Below are positions 1-7,976 of a stretch of DNA of 64,000 bases, piece after piece. Origin of the DNA: Fibrobacterota bacterium (lineage in GTDB: Bacteria; Fibrobacterota; Fibrobacteria; UBA11236); the NCBI GenBank assembly GCA_028287505.1, contig JAQBPN010000092.1:1-64000 (forward strand), written 5' to 3'. The position numbers were made by a program, and so were the translations under genes. How positions within the stretch are numbered: the first letter of the stretch is position 1; each line of letters begins with the position of its first letter. The notes under the pieces are model-generated. The model was not told the DNA's origin. It saw only the letters and a list, made by a program, of their open reading frames with translations, and ran no database searches.

Positions 1-1212
1 GATGCCGCCGACGCGACCCTGCAAGCCGGCCTGGAAACCTTCGCCAAGCGCATGCGGGTCATCAACCGCATGATCAAATCGGTCAGCGCCACCATCACCA
101 TCCCGGACCTGCTAGACCGCACCATGACCCTGCTCTTCGAGGCCGTCAATTGCGACACCGGCTACATCCTGGTCACGGACCCGGCCAACCACGACAACAT
201 CAACGCCCACATCGCCTACGAACGCGGCAAGCGCAAAGAGAACCTGGAAGAAAAGCTCTACAGCCGCACCCTCGTCTCCACCGTCATCCAGAAGAAATCC
301 GGCTTTATCTTCGACAGCGACGAAAGCGGCGAACAGGACCAATCCCTCAGCATCTTCCAACTGCGCATCAAGACCGCCCTCTGCTGCCCCATCCACTCGG
401 AAGGCCAGATCTACGGCGTCATCTACCTGGACAACAAAAAACGCGGCGCCAAGTTCAACGGCGACGATCTCGACCTGTGCATGAACATCGCCGGCATCTC
501 CGGCGTGGCCATCGAGAACATGGAACTCTACAAGAAGCTCGAGACCGAGTCCCTGATTCGCGACCATCTCAAACGCTTCTGCTCCCCCAACATCGCCGAA
601 AAGATCATCGCCGAACGCGGCAGCAGCGACTTCCACCTGCAATCCCAGAAGACCAACCTAACGGTCCTCTTCGCCGACATTCGCGGCTTCACGCCCCTCT
701 CGGAGACCCTGGCCCCCCTGGAAGTGGCCCAGCTCCTCAACAGCTATTTCTCCGAGATGTGCACGATCGTCTTCGCCAACGGGGGCACCCTGGACAAGTT
801 CATCGGCGATTGCATGATGGTCCTGTTCAACGCGCCCATGCCGGTGAAGGACCACGAGTACATGGCCGTGAAGACGGCCCTGGAGATGAAGACGCGCCTG
901 CGCAAGATGCTGCCGGAATTGCAGGCCAAGGGCATCCCGGAATTCCAGGTGGGAATCGGGATCAATACGGGCGAGGCGGTGGTGGGCAGCATCGGGACCA
1001 GTTCGCGTATGGAGTATACGGCGATCGGGGATACGGTGAACATTTCATCCCGGGTATGCGGGATTGCGAAGCCGAACCAGATTCTGATCACGGAGAGCGT
1101 GCACGAGAAGGTGAAGGATAGGTTTCGGACGGTGATGTTGGGGGCGACGCAGTTGAAGGGGAAGTCGCGGCAGGTGTTGGTGCATGAGGTGGTGGATGAT
1201 TTGGGGAAGTAG
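1..1212 (+). CDS. GAF domain-class III adenylate cyclase (5' end missing)
   Basis: The reading frame is open from base 1, so the N-terminus lies upstream of the window; an in-frame ATG at 52 is probably internal. About 403 residues are visible. A GAF sensor domain covers roughly residues 20-180, followed by a class III nucleotide cyclase catalytic domain (about 215-395). Metal-binding aspartates sit in FADIRGFT and IGDCMMVLF; the lysine of DKFIGD and the aspartate of TAIGDTVNISSR are the pair expected for ATP rather than GTP specificity, so cAMP synthesis is likely. The arginine of NISSR is the transition-state residue. Proteins of this kind often carry an N-terminal FHA or second sensor domain, which cannot be checked here. 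The gene ends just before a strong terminator, so it is the last gene of its unit. G+C and codon use match the chromosome, unlike the island that follows. Confidence 0.9.
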   Translation, partial: DAADATLQAGLETFAKRMRVINRMIKSVSATITIPDLLDRTMTLLFEAVNCDTGYILVTDPANHDNINAHIAYERGKRKENLEEKLYSRTLVSTVIQKKSGFIFDSDESGEQDQSLSIFQLRIKTALCCPIHSEGQIYGVIYLDNKKRGAKFNGDDLDLCMNIAGISGVAIENMELYKKLETESLIRDHLKRFCSPNIAEKIIAERGSSDFHLQSQKTNLTVLFADIRGFTPLSETLAPLEVAQLLNSYFSEMCTIVFANGGTLDKFIGDCMMVLFNAPMPVKDHEYMAVKTALEMKTRLRKMLPELQAKGIPEFQVGIGINTGEAVVGSIGTSSRMEYTAIGDTVNISSRVCGIAKPNQILITESVHEKVKDRFRTVMLGATQLKGKSRQVLVHEVVDDLGK

Positions 1213-1255
1213 GTAGGGAGTCGCGGAGAGTTTAAGAAAGAGATTTTGAAGAAGG

Positions 1256-1282
1256 ACGGCGCCCAGGTGGGGTGCCGTTTTT
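1256..1282 (+). terminator. Rho-independent terminator after the cyclase gene
   Basis: An 8-bp stem (1256-1263 with 1271-1278, one G-T pair) closes a 7-nt loop and runs straight into five T residues at 1278-1282. It lies 44 bp after the cyclase stop codon and marks the end of the normal high-G+C chromosome before the A+T-rich island. Confidence 0.8.
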
Positions 1283-1420
1283 AGTTTAGGGACGGCGTTC
1301 TGTATTGAATATCAATTTTCAAATGCCTCAATTACAAAACAAGGTTTTGTTTCCCCAAAGAATGGCATCCGGATCTGAATTCCAATGCGCAATCGTATCA
1401 ACAAAATATGCGCGGCAGCT

Positions 1421-1453
1421 GTTCTAGGGTGAAGAAAATATTCACCCTAGAAC
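1421..1453. repeat. Perfect 13-bp hairpin with 7-nt loop
   Basis: Bases 1421-1433 (GTTCTAGGGTGAA) are exactly complementary to 1441-1453, with loop GAAAATA. No T-tract follows, so it is not a standard terminator. It contains GTGAAGAAAA, a 10-mer that recurs at 2427-2436 and 2828-2837, at other gene boundaries of the island. It may be a recombination or replication-strand structure; its function is unknown. Confidence 0.65.
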
Positions 1454-1466
1454 TAGTGGTGTTCAA

Positions 1467-1485
1467 TTACCCCCAAATCAAAAAC
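1467..1485. repeat. Left inverted repeat flanking the PD-(D/E)XK-like gene
   Basis: TTAC followed by CCCCAAATCAAAAAC. Its inverse complement recurs at 2448-2468 on the other side of the gene, matching 18 of 19 bases with one 2-base insertion. The two copies are about 960 bp apart and face each other, like the ends of a small mobile cassette. Confidence 0.6.
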
Positions 1486-1515
1486 TAACCCCCAAAAAAG
1501 ATTTAAATTTGATAT

Positions 1516-2415
1516 TTGAAACCGAAAGAAGAGATGCGAGAAGTTAATGTAACACAGCTAAACAAAGAGCTATTAGACGATCTGATTTGGCTCCAAAAGA
1601 TTCCCGGGTGTACTAACCTTGGAAGGTATCAAGGGATAAAGGATAGGCTCGAGGAAATTGAGAGAAATTATGACGCCTCAACAAATAGGCTTACTGCTGA
1701 CGCGGCTGAAAAAGACCTCCTACTCTCTAGCTTGGAAGCGTATGAGCTGCATGATGTAATCCAATTTCTTCGGAAACAACCGTCACATTCCCTTCCGATA
1801 AAAAGTCTGCAAAGATTGCTCAATGGACCCGAGTACCATCTCGATGAGGAACCAAAATTTGGCGGTTCTGAGGGTCGGGACATCCAATTCGAGCTAAGCC
1901 TTGGGTCAAGAATTGCCGATTCTGGACTGCAAGTCATTGACTATGATGATGTTGTCGTCAACGTTGACGGCATAAAGGTGGGCTTTCAGTGTAAGCGGCC
2001 TGCCTACTTAAAGACATTGAAGCAAGCCTTTGAAAAAGCAGTCTCCCAACTTGAAAGCCGGATTTCTTCCGGGAGAAATGATTACGGCTTCGTTGCAATA
2101 TGCTTGGATAAAGTCTGCGAACTCGATAAGGTACTTTTCCGAGGAGAGGATCACGAACAGGTCACTGAACGACTAATTTTGGAAAGAAACAAGATTAGTC
2201 ATTTTTTGAGGGCAAACAGAAAATTAGCCAGCTCTAAAAGAATCATCGGCGTGATTCTGAATATTAAAGGATTATTTTTCAACCAGAAAATTGGGCGATT
2301 TAGTCCGGTTAGCGCGATCTTTACCGAACGAACAGAGCAGGAAGGGCCTGCAGGGGAATTCGACCGCTTATTCAGCCTTATAGCCACTCAAATGAAAACT
2401 GGTAGCCCGGATTAA
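1516..2415 (+). CDS. Orphan PD-(D/E)XK nuclease-like protein
   Basis: A 299-residue soluble protein of unknown family, A+T-rich compared with the chromosome. Residues about 120-162 show a PD-(D/E)XK-like layout: a glutamate in FELSLGSR, then a strand with paired aspartates (DYDDVVVNVDG) and FQCKRP, in which Q-x-K replaces the usual E-x-K, a substitution also known from Mrr-type nucleases. The N-terminal third is helical and polar; the C-terminal third may be a target-binding part. The start is uncertain: TTG at 1516 has no ribosome site, and ATG at 1534 follows AAGAAG very closely. It is bracketed by inverted repeats (1467-1485 and 2448-2468) and followed by a large palindrome (2497-2760). 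Nuclease function is an inference from the motif only; a restriction or defence role fits its methylase neighbour 2.3 kb away. Confidence 0.6.
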   Translation: MKPKEEMREVNVTQLNKELLDDLIWLQKIPGCTNLGRYQGIKDRLEEIERNYDASTNRLTADAAEKDLLLSSLEAYELHDVIQFLRKQPSHSLPIKSLQRLLNGPEYHLDEEPKFGGSEGRDIQFELSLGSRIADSGLQVIDYDDVVVNVDGIKVGFQCKRPAYLKTLKQAFEKAVSQLESRISSGRNDYGFVAICLDKVCELDKVLFRGEDHEQVTERLILERNKISHFLRANRKLASSKRIIGVILNIKGLFFNQKIGRFSPVSAIFTERTEQEGPAGEFDRLFSLIATQMKTGSPD

Positions 2416-2447
2416 AGAATTTGGGAGTGAAGAAAACAGGTCCCCTT

Positions 2448-2468
2448 GTTCTTGATTTGGGGGAGTAA
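2448..2468. repeat. Right inverted repeat flanking the PD-(D/E)XK-like gene
   Basis: GTTCTTGATTTGGGGGAGTAA, the inverse complement (18 of 19 bases plus a 2-base insertion) of 1467-1485. It lies 33 bp after the stop codon, just downstream of a second copy of GTGAAGAAAA (2427-2436). Confidence 0.6.
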
Positions 2469-2496
2469 ACTCAGCGCACCGTGTCGGTGCTTGGCC

Positions 2497-2760
2497 TCCG
2501 GCGAACACAACAAGCGGCATTAAGGCGGTTTGCTTCGCCGGCCGCGCAAATGGCTTTCCGGATTGGCCTGGCTGTCCAGATTGAGATTCGAGCGGCGCGA
2601 ACTTCGCAAAAGGCCTACGCCCGCTTGCTCTCACCTCATCTTCACAGCATGTTGCGGACGCTCATTCCGGGGGCGGTAGTGCCCCACTCCATTCGCATCC
2701 TCACATGCAGGCCTAATCCGAAAAGCCACTTCATAATGCCGCGAACGTTGTGTGATATTT
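2497..2760. repeat. Large attC-like imperfect palindrome 1
   Basis: The outer ends ACACAAC (2505-2511) and GTTGTGT (2747-2753) are complementary. Inside them GCGGCATTA (2514-2522) pairs with 2734-2742, and the 20 bases at 2551-2570 (starting TGGCTTTCCGG) pair with 2708-2728 with one mismatch and one extra base. The left arm carries a 28-nt insertion (2523-2550) that has its own small hairpin. Each outer 7-mer matches the integron attC core (RYYYAAC, GTTRRRY) at 6 of 7 positions. The element lies directly after a gene, as attC does. Short frames across it look like chance reading. Bases 2651-2702 resemble 4314-4364 in the second element. No gene is seen in the rest of 2416-2853. Confidence 0.55.
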
Positions 2761-2853
2761 TGGCTCTTAAAGTGTTGGTAATCGAATTCCATCCTCTTAT
2801 CAATATTAAGTACTTATTATTTGGGGGGTGAAGAAAAGAATACAAAAGGAAAA

Positions 2854-4104
2854 ATGGAAAACGAACCCGCCATAAATCTAAACTCATCGATGCCGGTAAA
2901 AGAAAAAAAGAAATCCTCGAAGGTCGAAGATTTTTTTGTGGAGATATCGGCTTTTCTTTTTTGGGTTTACGTAATCACAAAATTATTTTTGTTTGATATA
3001 GACAACTATTTGTTTCAAAAATTCATACCTGGAAATATGTGGGTGCTTCACTACAAGTTAATTTTTATACTTGTTTTCATCGCAGTTGTTTGGTTAGTGA
3101 CAAAGAAAAACTGGATTTATTTTTGGATTTTCTATATTATTTTTTCGCCAGTGTTTCTCCTCTTTTTTAGAATACCCTGGATTTTTTTCAAATCAAAAAA
3201 TTGGATTGGTGCTTTTGCATTGATTGGCCTTGTACTATCCTTCTTTAAAAAATTGAAGTTTAATTTCATTTCGGCAGCACTAACCCTACTAGCTTTTCTA
3301 ACAATTACAAAAGCAACAAACGCGTTACTATTATATGCAGCCATTATTTTTCTCGGCGGGAATCTCGCTGTAATTTTGGTTAGGGCGGTATACTTCTCAT
3401 TCAAGCCATCCGTATTATTTTCTGTTCAGTCAGAAGCATTGGTTAAGCTTTGGGGATTTTTTAAAAAATCGTGCACGCTGGAAGATGAGCTAAAATCAAT
3501 GGAAATTGAAAAATATTCAGAACAACAAAGATTAAAATGGATCACGAACCTACAAACGGCGATGATATTTAATCGCGTTTGTTATTTTGTTTCCTCAAAG
3601 TTACGCGATTTTCAGAAAAGCAAAATCAATATTGTCTATTATGTTCTTAACTTTTTAATTCTTGTCATTGCTACCGTTTTAATTTTTTCCTTTGCCAATT
3701 ATGGCGTATTTAGACTTGACCAGAAAAGTTTCTTCTGGGTAACTGAGCCAAAATTTATTTCGTTTTTTAACTACAGCATCAACACGCTCTTCACAAATAG
3801 CATTTCCGATTTTTATGCTCGTTCCGGTTTCGCTAGGTTTTTAAGTACAGCAGAAATTGTTTGCGCATTTTTTCTGCTAGTAATCATGTTTTTTCTGGTA
3901 ACAACAATTCAAAGTAGTCGCCATAATGAGGAGCTTGATCTTGTAATTGGTTCGATAAATAAGCAAGGAAGAGAACTAGACATTTTTATTGAATCCGAGT
4001 ACAGAATTTCAATTGTAAATGCTATGGAAGAGCTTCAAAAGGCAAAGGCTGGTTTTGTTGGATTTATTTTTTACTTATCCAAAAATGTGGGGGAAGAAAA
4101 GTGA
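2854..4104 (+). CDS. Multi-span membrane protein, possibly channel-like
   Basis: A 416-residue integral membrane protein of very low G+C (19/60 in one sampled line). ATG at 2854 is chosen over an upstream TTG at 2821 because AAAGGA precedes it at normal spacing. The N-terminus is charged, followed by about five hydrophobic segments within roughly residues 40-195, a long soluble coiled-coil-like section (about 200-265), and a C-terminal pair of spans (about 270-295 and 340-370). Between that last pair lies an aromatic and hydroxyl-rich loop, and the second span starts FLSTAEIV and continues with large aliphatic residues. This resembles the pore helix plus TM2 of two-span ion channels, but no TVGYG filter is present. 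A cytoplasmic helical tail follows. No known family is recognised. In a defence setting such a protein could be a membrane-depolarising effector; that is speculation. Confidence 0.7.
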   Translation: MENEPAINLNSSMPVKEKKKSSKVEDFFVEISAFLFWVYVITKLFLFDIDNYLFQKFIPGNMWVLHYKLIFILVFIAVVWLVTKKNWIYFWIFYIIFSPVFLLFFRIPWIFFKSKNWIGAFALIGLVLSFFKKLKFNFISAALTLLAFLTITKATNALLLYAAIIFLGGNLAVILVRAVYFSFKPSVLFSVQSEALVKLWGFFKKSCTLEDELKSMEIEKYSEQQRLKWITNLQTAMIFNRVCYFVSSKLRDFQKSKINIVYYVLNFLILVIATVLIFSFANYGVFRLDQKSFFWVTEPKFISFFNYSINTLFTNSISDFYARSGFARFLSTAEIVCAFFLLVIMFFLVTTIQSSRHNEELDLVIGSINKQGRELDIFIESEYRISIVNAMEELQKAKAGFVGFIFYLSKNVGEEK

Positions 4105-4142
4105 AAAACTTTAAGGCACCCCCCAAAGAATAAGATTGAGCC

Positions 4143-4480
4143 AAAACGATCACACAACAAAGCCCAGCCAGGGCTCCGCGGGTAGCTCCGCATTGCCGGG
4201 CCACAAATGGCCTGGGAAGGCTGCACGGCAATTCAGAATAAGCTGCGACGCTAACTTTCTCCGTTGTCTTTTTCGTTCGGCTTCGTCAGCGTCGCAGCTT
4301 TTCTTCATTGCGGGCTGCGGGTGTTCGCTCCGGGGTCGACACTCCCCACTCCGCTCACATCCTCGCCCATCTTCTTATGTGGTCCACGTCTGCTTGCCTC
4401 ATCCCGTCTTCATTATTTGCTGCTGGCGGGCAAGCCCCAAAACCAACTTCACCCTGCGGGCCCGTTGTGTTCGATGGGAT
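4143..4480. repeat. Large attC-like imperfect palindrome 2
   Basis: ACACAAC at 4152-4158 pairs with GTTGTGT at 4464-4470; GCCC…CAGGG at 4162-4173 pairs with 4452-4461 allowing two extra bases. Inside is a perfect 13-bp inverted repeat, AAGCTGCGACGCT (4240-4252) with 4288-4300, around a 35-nt loop. The segment 4314-4364 is related to 2651-2702 of palindrome 1. It begins 39 bp after the membrane-protein gene. It is more G+C-rich than the genes on either side. Several short open frames cross it but share no coding features. Confidence 0.5.
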
Positions 4481-4742
4481 GCGGGAATAAGAAGCACCAC
4501 ACATCGCGCGCGGCGGGCATTGCTATAAGAAAGAGCCGAATAGAGCAAAGAATCAGCGCTTTTGAGTATATTTAAGGGTAATTTTTTAAGCCGTTTTGCA
4601 GAGCAATTTCGTGGAGTTGGTCCAAGCATCATATTGAGATGGTACTATCAAGATAAAATGCTTGTTCACACACCCGGTAAAAAAGATTGAGACCAGTCCT
4701 TCTCTCAGGTAGACTCTGAAGCAACAGAAATTAGGGTAAGCC
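4481..4742. other. Upstream region of the methyltransferase gene
   Basis: A+T-rich, without a credible gene. It probably holds the promoter for the gene at 4743, but no pair of -35/-10 boxes at good spacing could be picked out with confidence. Confidence 0.4.
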
Positions 4743-7385
4743 ATGCAAAGTGATTATGAAACAGTTCTGGAACTCACTGGGGTAGACCTTTCTCCTGTTG
4801 AATCGAATCGATTGCTTCAGCGCTTTGCATTGGATTTTGGCTGGCAACCTTCCGATACCCTACTTGATCCGAATCTAAATGAATTTTCTAATGGCCACCT
4901 TATTGTAGAGCACGGCCTAGAGAGCGCAGCCGTTGTCACGTTTTTCAAACAGCCAATACGTTACGATGACCTTGGGACCAATGAACGAAAACGTCTCCTT
5001 TCTCTTTCTTACAATAATCTTATTGATTGGCATATTTATGTTGAGTCGGGAAATGTATCTGTTATTTACAACCGGACCGAATCACCACAACTGGTGGCGT
5101 CTAAGAGAGTCACACGACATGATTTCGCGGCCCTTAGACGAGAAGCATTTGAGAAAATAACCGAGGAAAGGCCGACATCAAACCTTCTTGCGCTTGACGA
5201 CGCATTAATATCAACAATTTCGAATTGGAAAAGACTTTTGGCTGCAGAAATCGGTAATCTTACAAACCGACATTTTTCTGCGCTATTTAATTCAATTATT
5301 TTCGCTAGAGCTGCAGAGGACAACAGGCGGTTTCGGAGCGCGCGCGCTGGCGATCTTCAATCAAAGGGACAGGTTTTACTTGCAAAATGGTATTCGGGGC
5401 AATTCGAAACTGTTGGTCGCCTTCTTAATGAAGTCACTATAGAACTTATTGAGGGACCAATCCCAGGATATCTTGCAATAGATTCCGAGCTCGACAAATT
5501 TTCGAGTCTTAGCAAAACATCCGTCGCATCACTCCTTAGCGATTTCTACCATAATAAATATGCTAGCTACTTTGATTATGACTTTTCGATCATTTCCAAG
5601 CACGCATTAAGTAGAATATATGAGCACTACGTTTCGATACTCAGAATAAACGATACGCCTCAGACCAGCCTTTTCCCGGAACTTCCGATTGAACAACAAG
5701 ATCGCGCCTATGGAAGCGTTTACACGCCTCAGTACATAGCACGGTTCTTTGCTCGATTTATTAGCACTCGTTTCACGCAATCCCAAATTTCTAGTTTAAA
5801 AATTGTTGACCCCGCATGCGGCTCTGGAATTTTTCTGAGGACTTTACTCGAATCTTCTGTCGAAGCGGGGTTTCAGCAAGATTCAATCCATCAACTAAGC
5901 TCAATATTTGGCAATATAATGGGTGCTGACGTTGATGAAAATGCGACTTTTGCAACGCGCCTTTCGCTTTCGCTTCTACACCTCGTCCTAACAGGATCGC
6001 TTCCCGATTCATTAAACATCGAAAATGCCGAAGCAATTGAATACTTCAGTACACATAATGAGCATGATGAAGCATTTGATGTCGTAGTTGCCAATCCACC
6101 TTATGTCCCAATTGAAAAACAATCGCAGGAAATGCGAGATAAAGTTTCAACATTTCTTGCAACATTAGCGAGTGGTCGAGTTGATTTGTATGTTCCATTT
6201 CTTTTAATTGCGCTCAAGCTTCTTAAACCGGGTGGATACGGTTGTTTTGTATTGCCACACAGTTTTTTGCTAAGCAAGTCTACTCTACGGATAAGGCAAC
6301 GGCTGAGTGAAGATTGTTACATCCACTGCATAGCCGACCTTTCGGATGTACGAGTTTTTGGTGACGTCGGAGCATACCCGATACTTTTCATTTTCCAAAA
6401 AAAAGCCTCAAAAATCGAACAAATAGATGCATTAGTTGTTAAATGCAAAGAGTTTCCTGGGCAAGCACTGCAAGAAGCGATTATTGGGAAAACCACTGAG
6501 AATAAATTTTTTAGCATTTATAAAGTTACACAGGCAATATTTCAAAGCGATCAGTGGGTAATCCTTCCAGCAGCTGAGCATAGAATAAATCGAAAATTAG
6601 GCGCGCTTCGGCCTTTAAGCGATTTTCTTTATGTTAAGCAAGGTGTTGTAACAGGTGCTGATGATATCTTTTTTAGAACGGCTAGAGATGTAACGAAAAA
6701 GGAAAGAGAAATTTGGATTTCTCTTCTCAAAGATAAGGAAATGCTCCCCTATTCTGTACCGGCAGAAACAGAGCTGCTTCTGTTCTATCCTTTTATTGAC
6801 AATGAAAAGTTATCCGAAAATGTTTTGAGGAAGCGGTTTCCGGAAACCTGGCGATATCTAGTCGCAAACAAACTTGCACTCTCAAAACGAAGCTCATTGG
6901 AGAGGTACGGGAAAACGTGGTGGGAACCAATGTGGCCTCGACTTCCAGAAGAGCTACTCAGGCCAAAATTAGTAACCCCTCACCTTATTTTGATTCCAAG
7001 GTTTTCTATCGATCTCGAAGGTGAAAAAGCTGTTACTCGCTCTCCATTTTTGTACCCAATCGAAAGCGGTGCAGATGAAGACTTGCTAAAATATTTCCTG
7101 GCAATTCTGAATTCTTCAACTGCTTTTTGGCATTTGTCCTCCTACTCGCACCGGTACCGAGGTGGATATTTAATGCTCGAACCAAAAACTCTGAAGAACC
7201 TCCCCGTTCCGGATCCATCGTCGGTAGGCTCAGCTAGTATTTCAAGAATTGTGAAGTTAATTGATAAAAGAATTGCGCCAAAAATTAGTAGTTCCTCAGC
7301 AGTAGAAATCGAAAAGGAAATAGATGATCTAGTTGCGTCTATGTACTCGCTTTCAAAAGAAGAAAGAAAAAGCATAGGGCTCTGA
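4743..7385 (+). CDS. Eco57I-type N6-adenine DNA methyltransferase (possible type IIG enzyme)
   Basis: An 880-residue protein that should methylate adenine in a specific DNA sequence with S-adenosylmethionine. Motif I, VDPACGSGIFL, lies near residue 355 and the catalytic NPPY (VVANPPYVP) near residue 450, the order of gamma-class N6-adenine methylases. The C-terminal half (about 620-850) contains the run WEPMWPRLPEELLRPKL and a region like the TaqI-type target-recognition domain. The first 330 residues are of the kind found ahead of Eco57I-like methylases, but no clear D-x(n)-E-x-K nuclease motif could be seen there, so cleavage is not assured. ATG at 4743 follows AGGGTAA. The next gene starts 3 bp after the stop and is surely co-transcribed. 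Codon use is A+T-rich, unlike the chromosome, which suggests transfer. Confidence 0.88.
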   Translation: MQSDYETVLELTGVDLSPVESNRLLQRFALDFGWQPSDTLLDPNLNEFSNGHLIVEHGLESAAVVTFFKQPIRYDDLGTNERKRLLSLSYNNLIDWHIYVESGNVSVIYNRTESPQLVASKRVTRHDFAALRREAFEKITEERPTSNLLALDDALISTISNWKRLLAAEIGNLTNRHFSALFNSIIFARAAEDNRRFRSARAGDLQSKGQVLLAKWYSGQFETVGRLLNEVTIELIEGPIPGYLAIDSELDKFSSLSKTSVASLLSDFYHNKYASYFDYDFSIISKHALSRIYEHYVSILRINDTPQTSLFPELPIEQQDRAYGSVYTPQYIARFFARFISTRFTQSQISSLKIVDPACGSGIFLRTLLESSVEAGFQQDSIHQLSSIFGNIMGADVDENATFATRLSLSLLHLVLTGSLPDSLNIENAEAIEYFSTHNEHDEAFDVVVANPPYVPIEKQSQEMRDKVSTFLATLASGRVDLYVPFLLIALKLLKPGGYGCFVLPHSFLLSKSTLRIRQRLSEDCYIHCIADLSDVRVFGDVGAYPILFIFQKKASKIEQIDALVVKCKEFPGQALQEAIIGKTTENKFFSIYKVTQAIFQSDQWVILPAAEHRINRKLGALRPLSDFLYVKQGVVTGADDIFFRTARDVTKKEREIWISLLKDKEMLPYSVPAETELLLFYPFIDNEKLSENVLRKRFPETWRYLVANKLALSKRSSLERYGKTWWEPMWPRLPEELLRPKLVTPHLILIPRFSIDLEGEKAVTRSPFLYPIESGADEDLLKYFLAILNSSTAFWHLSSYSHRYRGGYLMLEPKTLKNLPVPDPSSVGSASISRIVKLIDKRIAPKISSSSAVEIEKEIDDLVASMYSLSKEERKSIGL

Positions 7386-7388
7386 GAT

Positions 7389-7976
7389 ATGTCAGAATTA
7401 AAGATTTCGAACGACAACCTTTCGTCCCGTTTTCTAGTAATTCGGCAACGCCTATCTGTACTCCGAACGCATCCGAATAAAGTATCACCCTGGCAGGATG
7501 TCGCAGTTGAGCAGTCACCAAACGGACAAGTCTATATTTTAGGTTCTCATGATGGAATGAAAATCAATGCTACATATCGAGACTGGCGATTTTCAACAAT
7601 TCATAGAAACTTAAAGGCAATGTACTTTGAAATCTGGCAGCCAACGACCGCTCAGCGAATGGAATGGGAACTTCACCAGGCCTATTTTAGCCTATATCAT
7701 CTAGACAGGAACAAGCGCAAAGAACGGGAAGTGCTTTCCATTCATTGCGATCCCTTGGAAAAACTGAGCGCAACCCACTACGAATACAAGCGCGGCCCTC
7801 ATTTACATGTAAGTTTTTCTCCTAGTCCATTACCCGAAGCTCATTTTGGCCTCAATCAGTATGAACTGACTGAAGTACTTTCAAACATTAGCAACTTAGA
7901 TCGTGCGCTAGCTCAAAGCATTCGAATGGTTAGAGACCAGGTATTAACATTAGATTGGGACATTGCTCATACCTGA
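7389..7976 (+). CDS. Unknown partner protein of the methyltransferase (HxH motif)
   Basis: A 195-residue soluble protein starting 3 bp after the methylase stop, so translation is probably coupled. No family is recognised. Conserved-looking elements are a stretch with paired histidines (YKRGPHLHVSFSPSPLPEAHFGL, residues about 137-159), an earlier IHCDP, and aromatic-rich segments (ATYRDWRF, AMYFEIWQP). Clustered His and Asp residues would suit a metal-dependent hydrolase or nuclease, but that is only a suggestion. The tight linkage to a DNA methylase points to a restriction, regulatory or DNA-binding partner role. It shares the low G+C of the island. Confidence 0.7.
   Translation: MSELKISNDNLSSRFLVIRQRLSVLRTHPNKVSPWQDVAVEQSPNGQVYILGSHDGMKINATYRDWRFSTIHRNLKAMYFEIWQPTTAQRMEWELHQAYFSLYHLDRNKRKEREVLSIHCDPLEKLSATHYEYKRGPHLHVSFSPSPLPEAHFGLNQYELTEVLSNISNLDRALAQSIRMVRDQVLTLDWDIAHT

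Larger units (their letters stand above)
1283..1515. other. Gene-free left edge of the A+T-rich island
   Basis: No convincing gene is visible. The stretch holds a 6-3-6 perfect inverted repeat (CAAAAC at 1335-1340 with GTTTTG at 1344-1349), a perfect 13-bp hairpin at 1421-1453 and the left copy of an inverted repeat that flanks the next gene (1467-1485). Base composition changes abruptly from the preceding gene. Confidence 0.6.

Noticed and set aside
2481-2831. Open frames in 2368-2887 as small genes
   Set aside because: They cross the large palindrome and its edges, have no ribosome site, and show Arg/Ala-rich random composition.
4136-4632. Four overlapping open frames in 4136-4632
   Set aside because: They overlap in several frames over the second palindrome, with no coding bias in any one frame.
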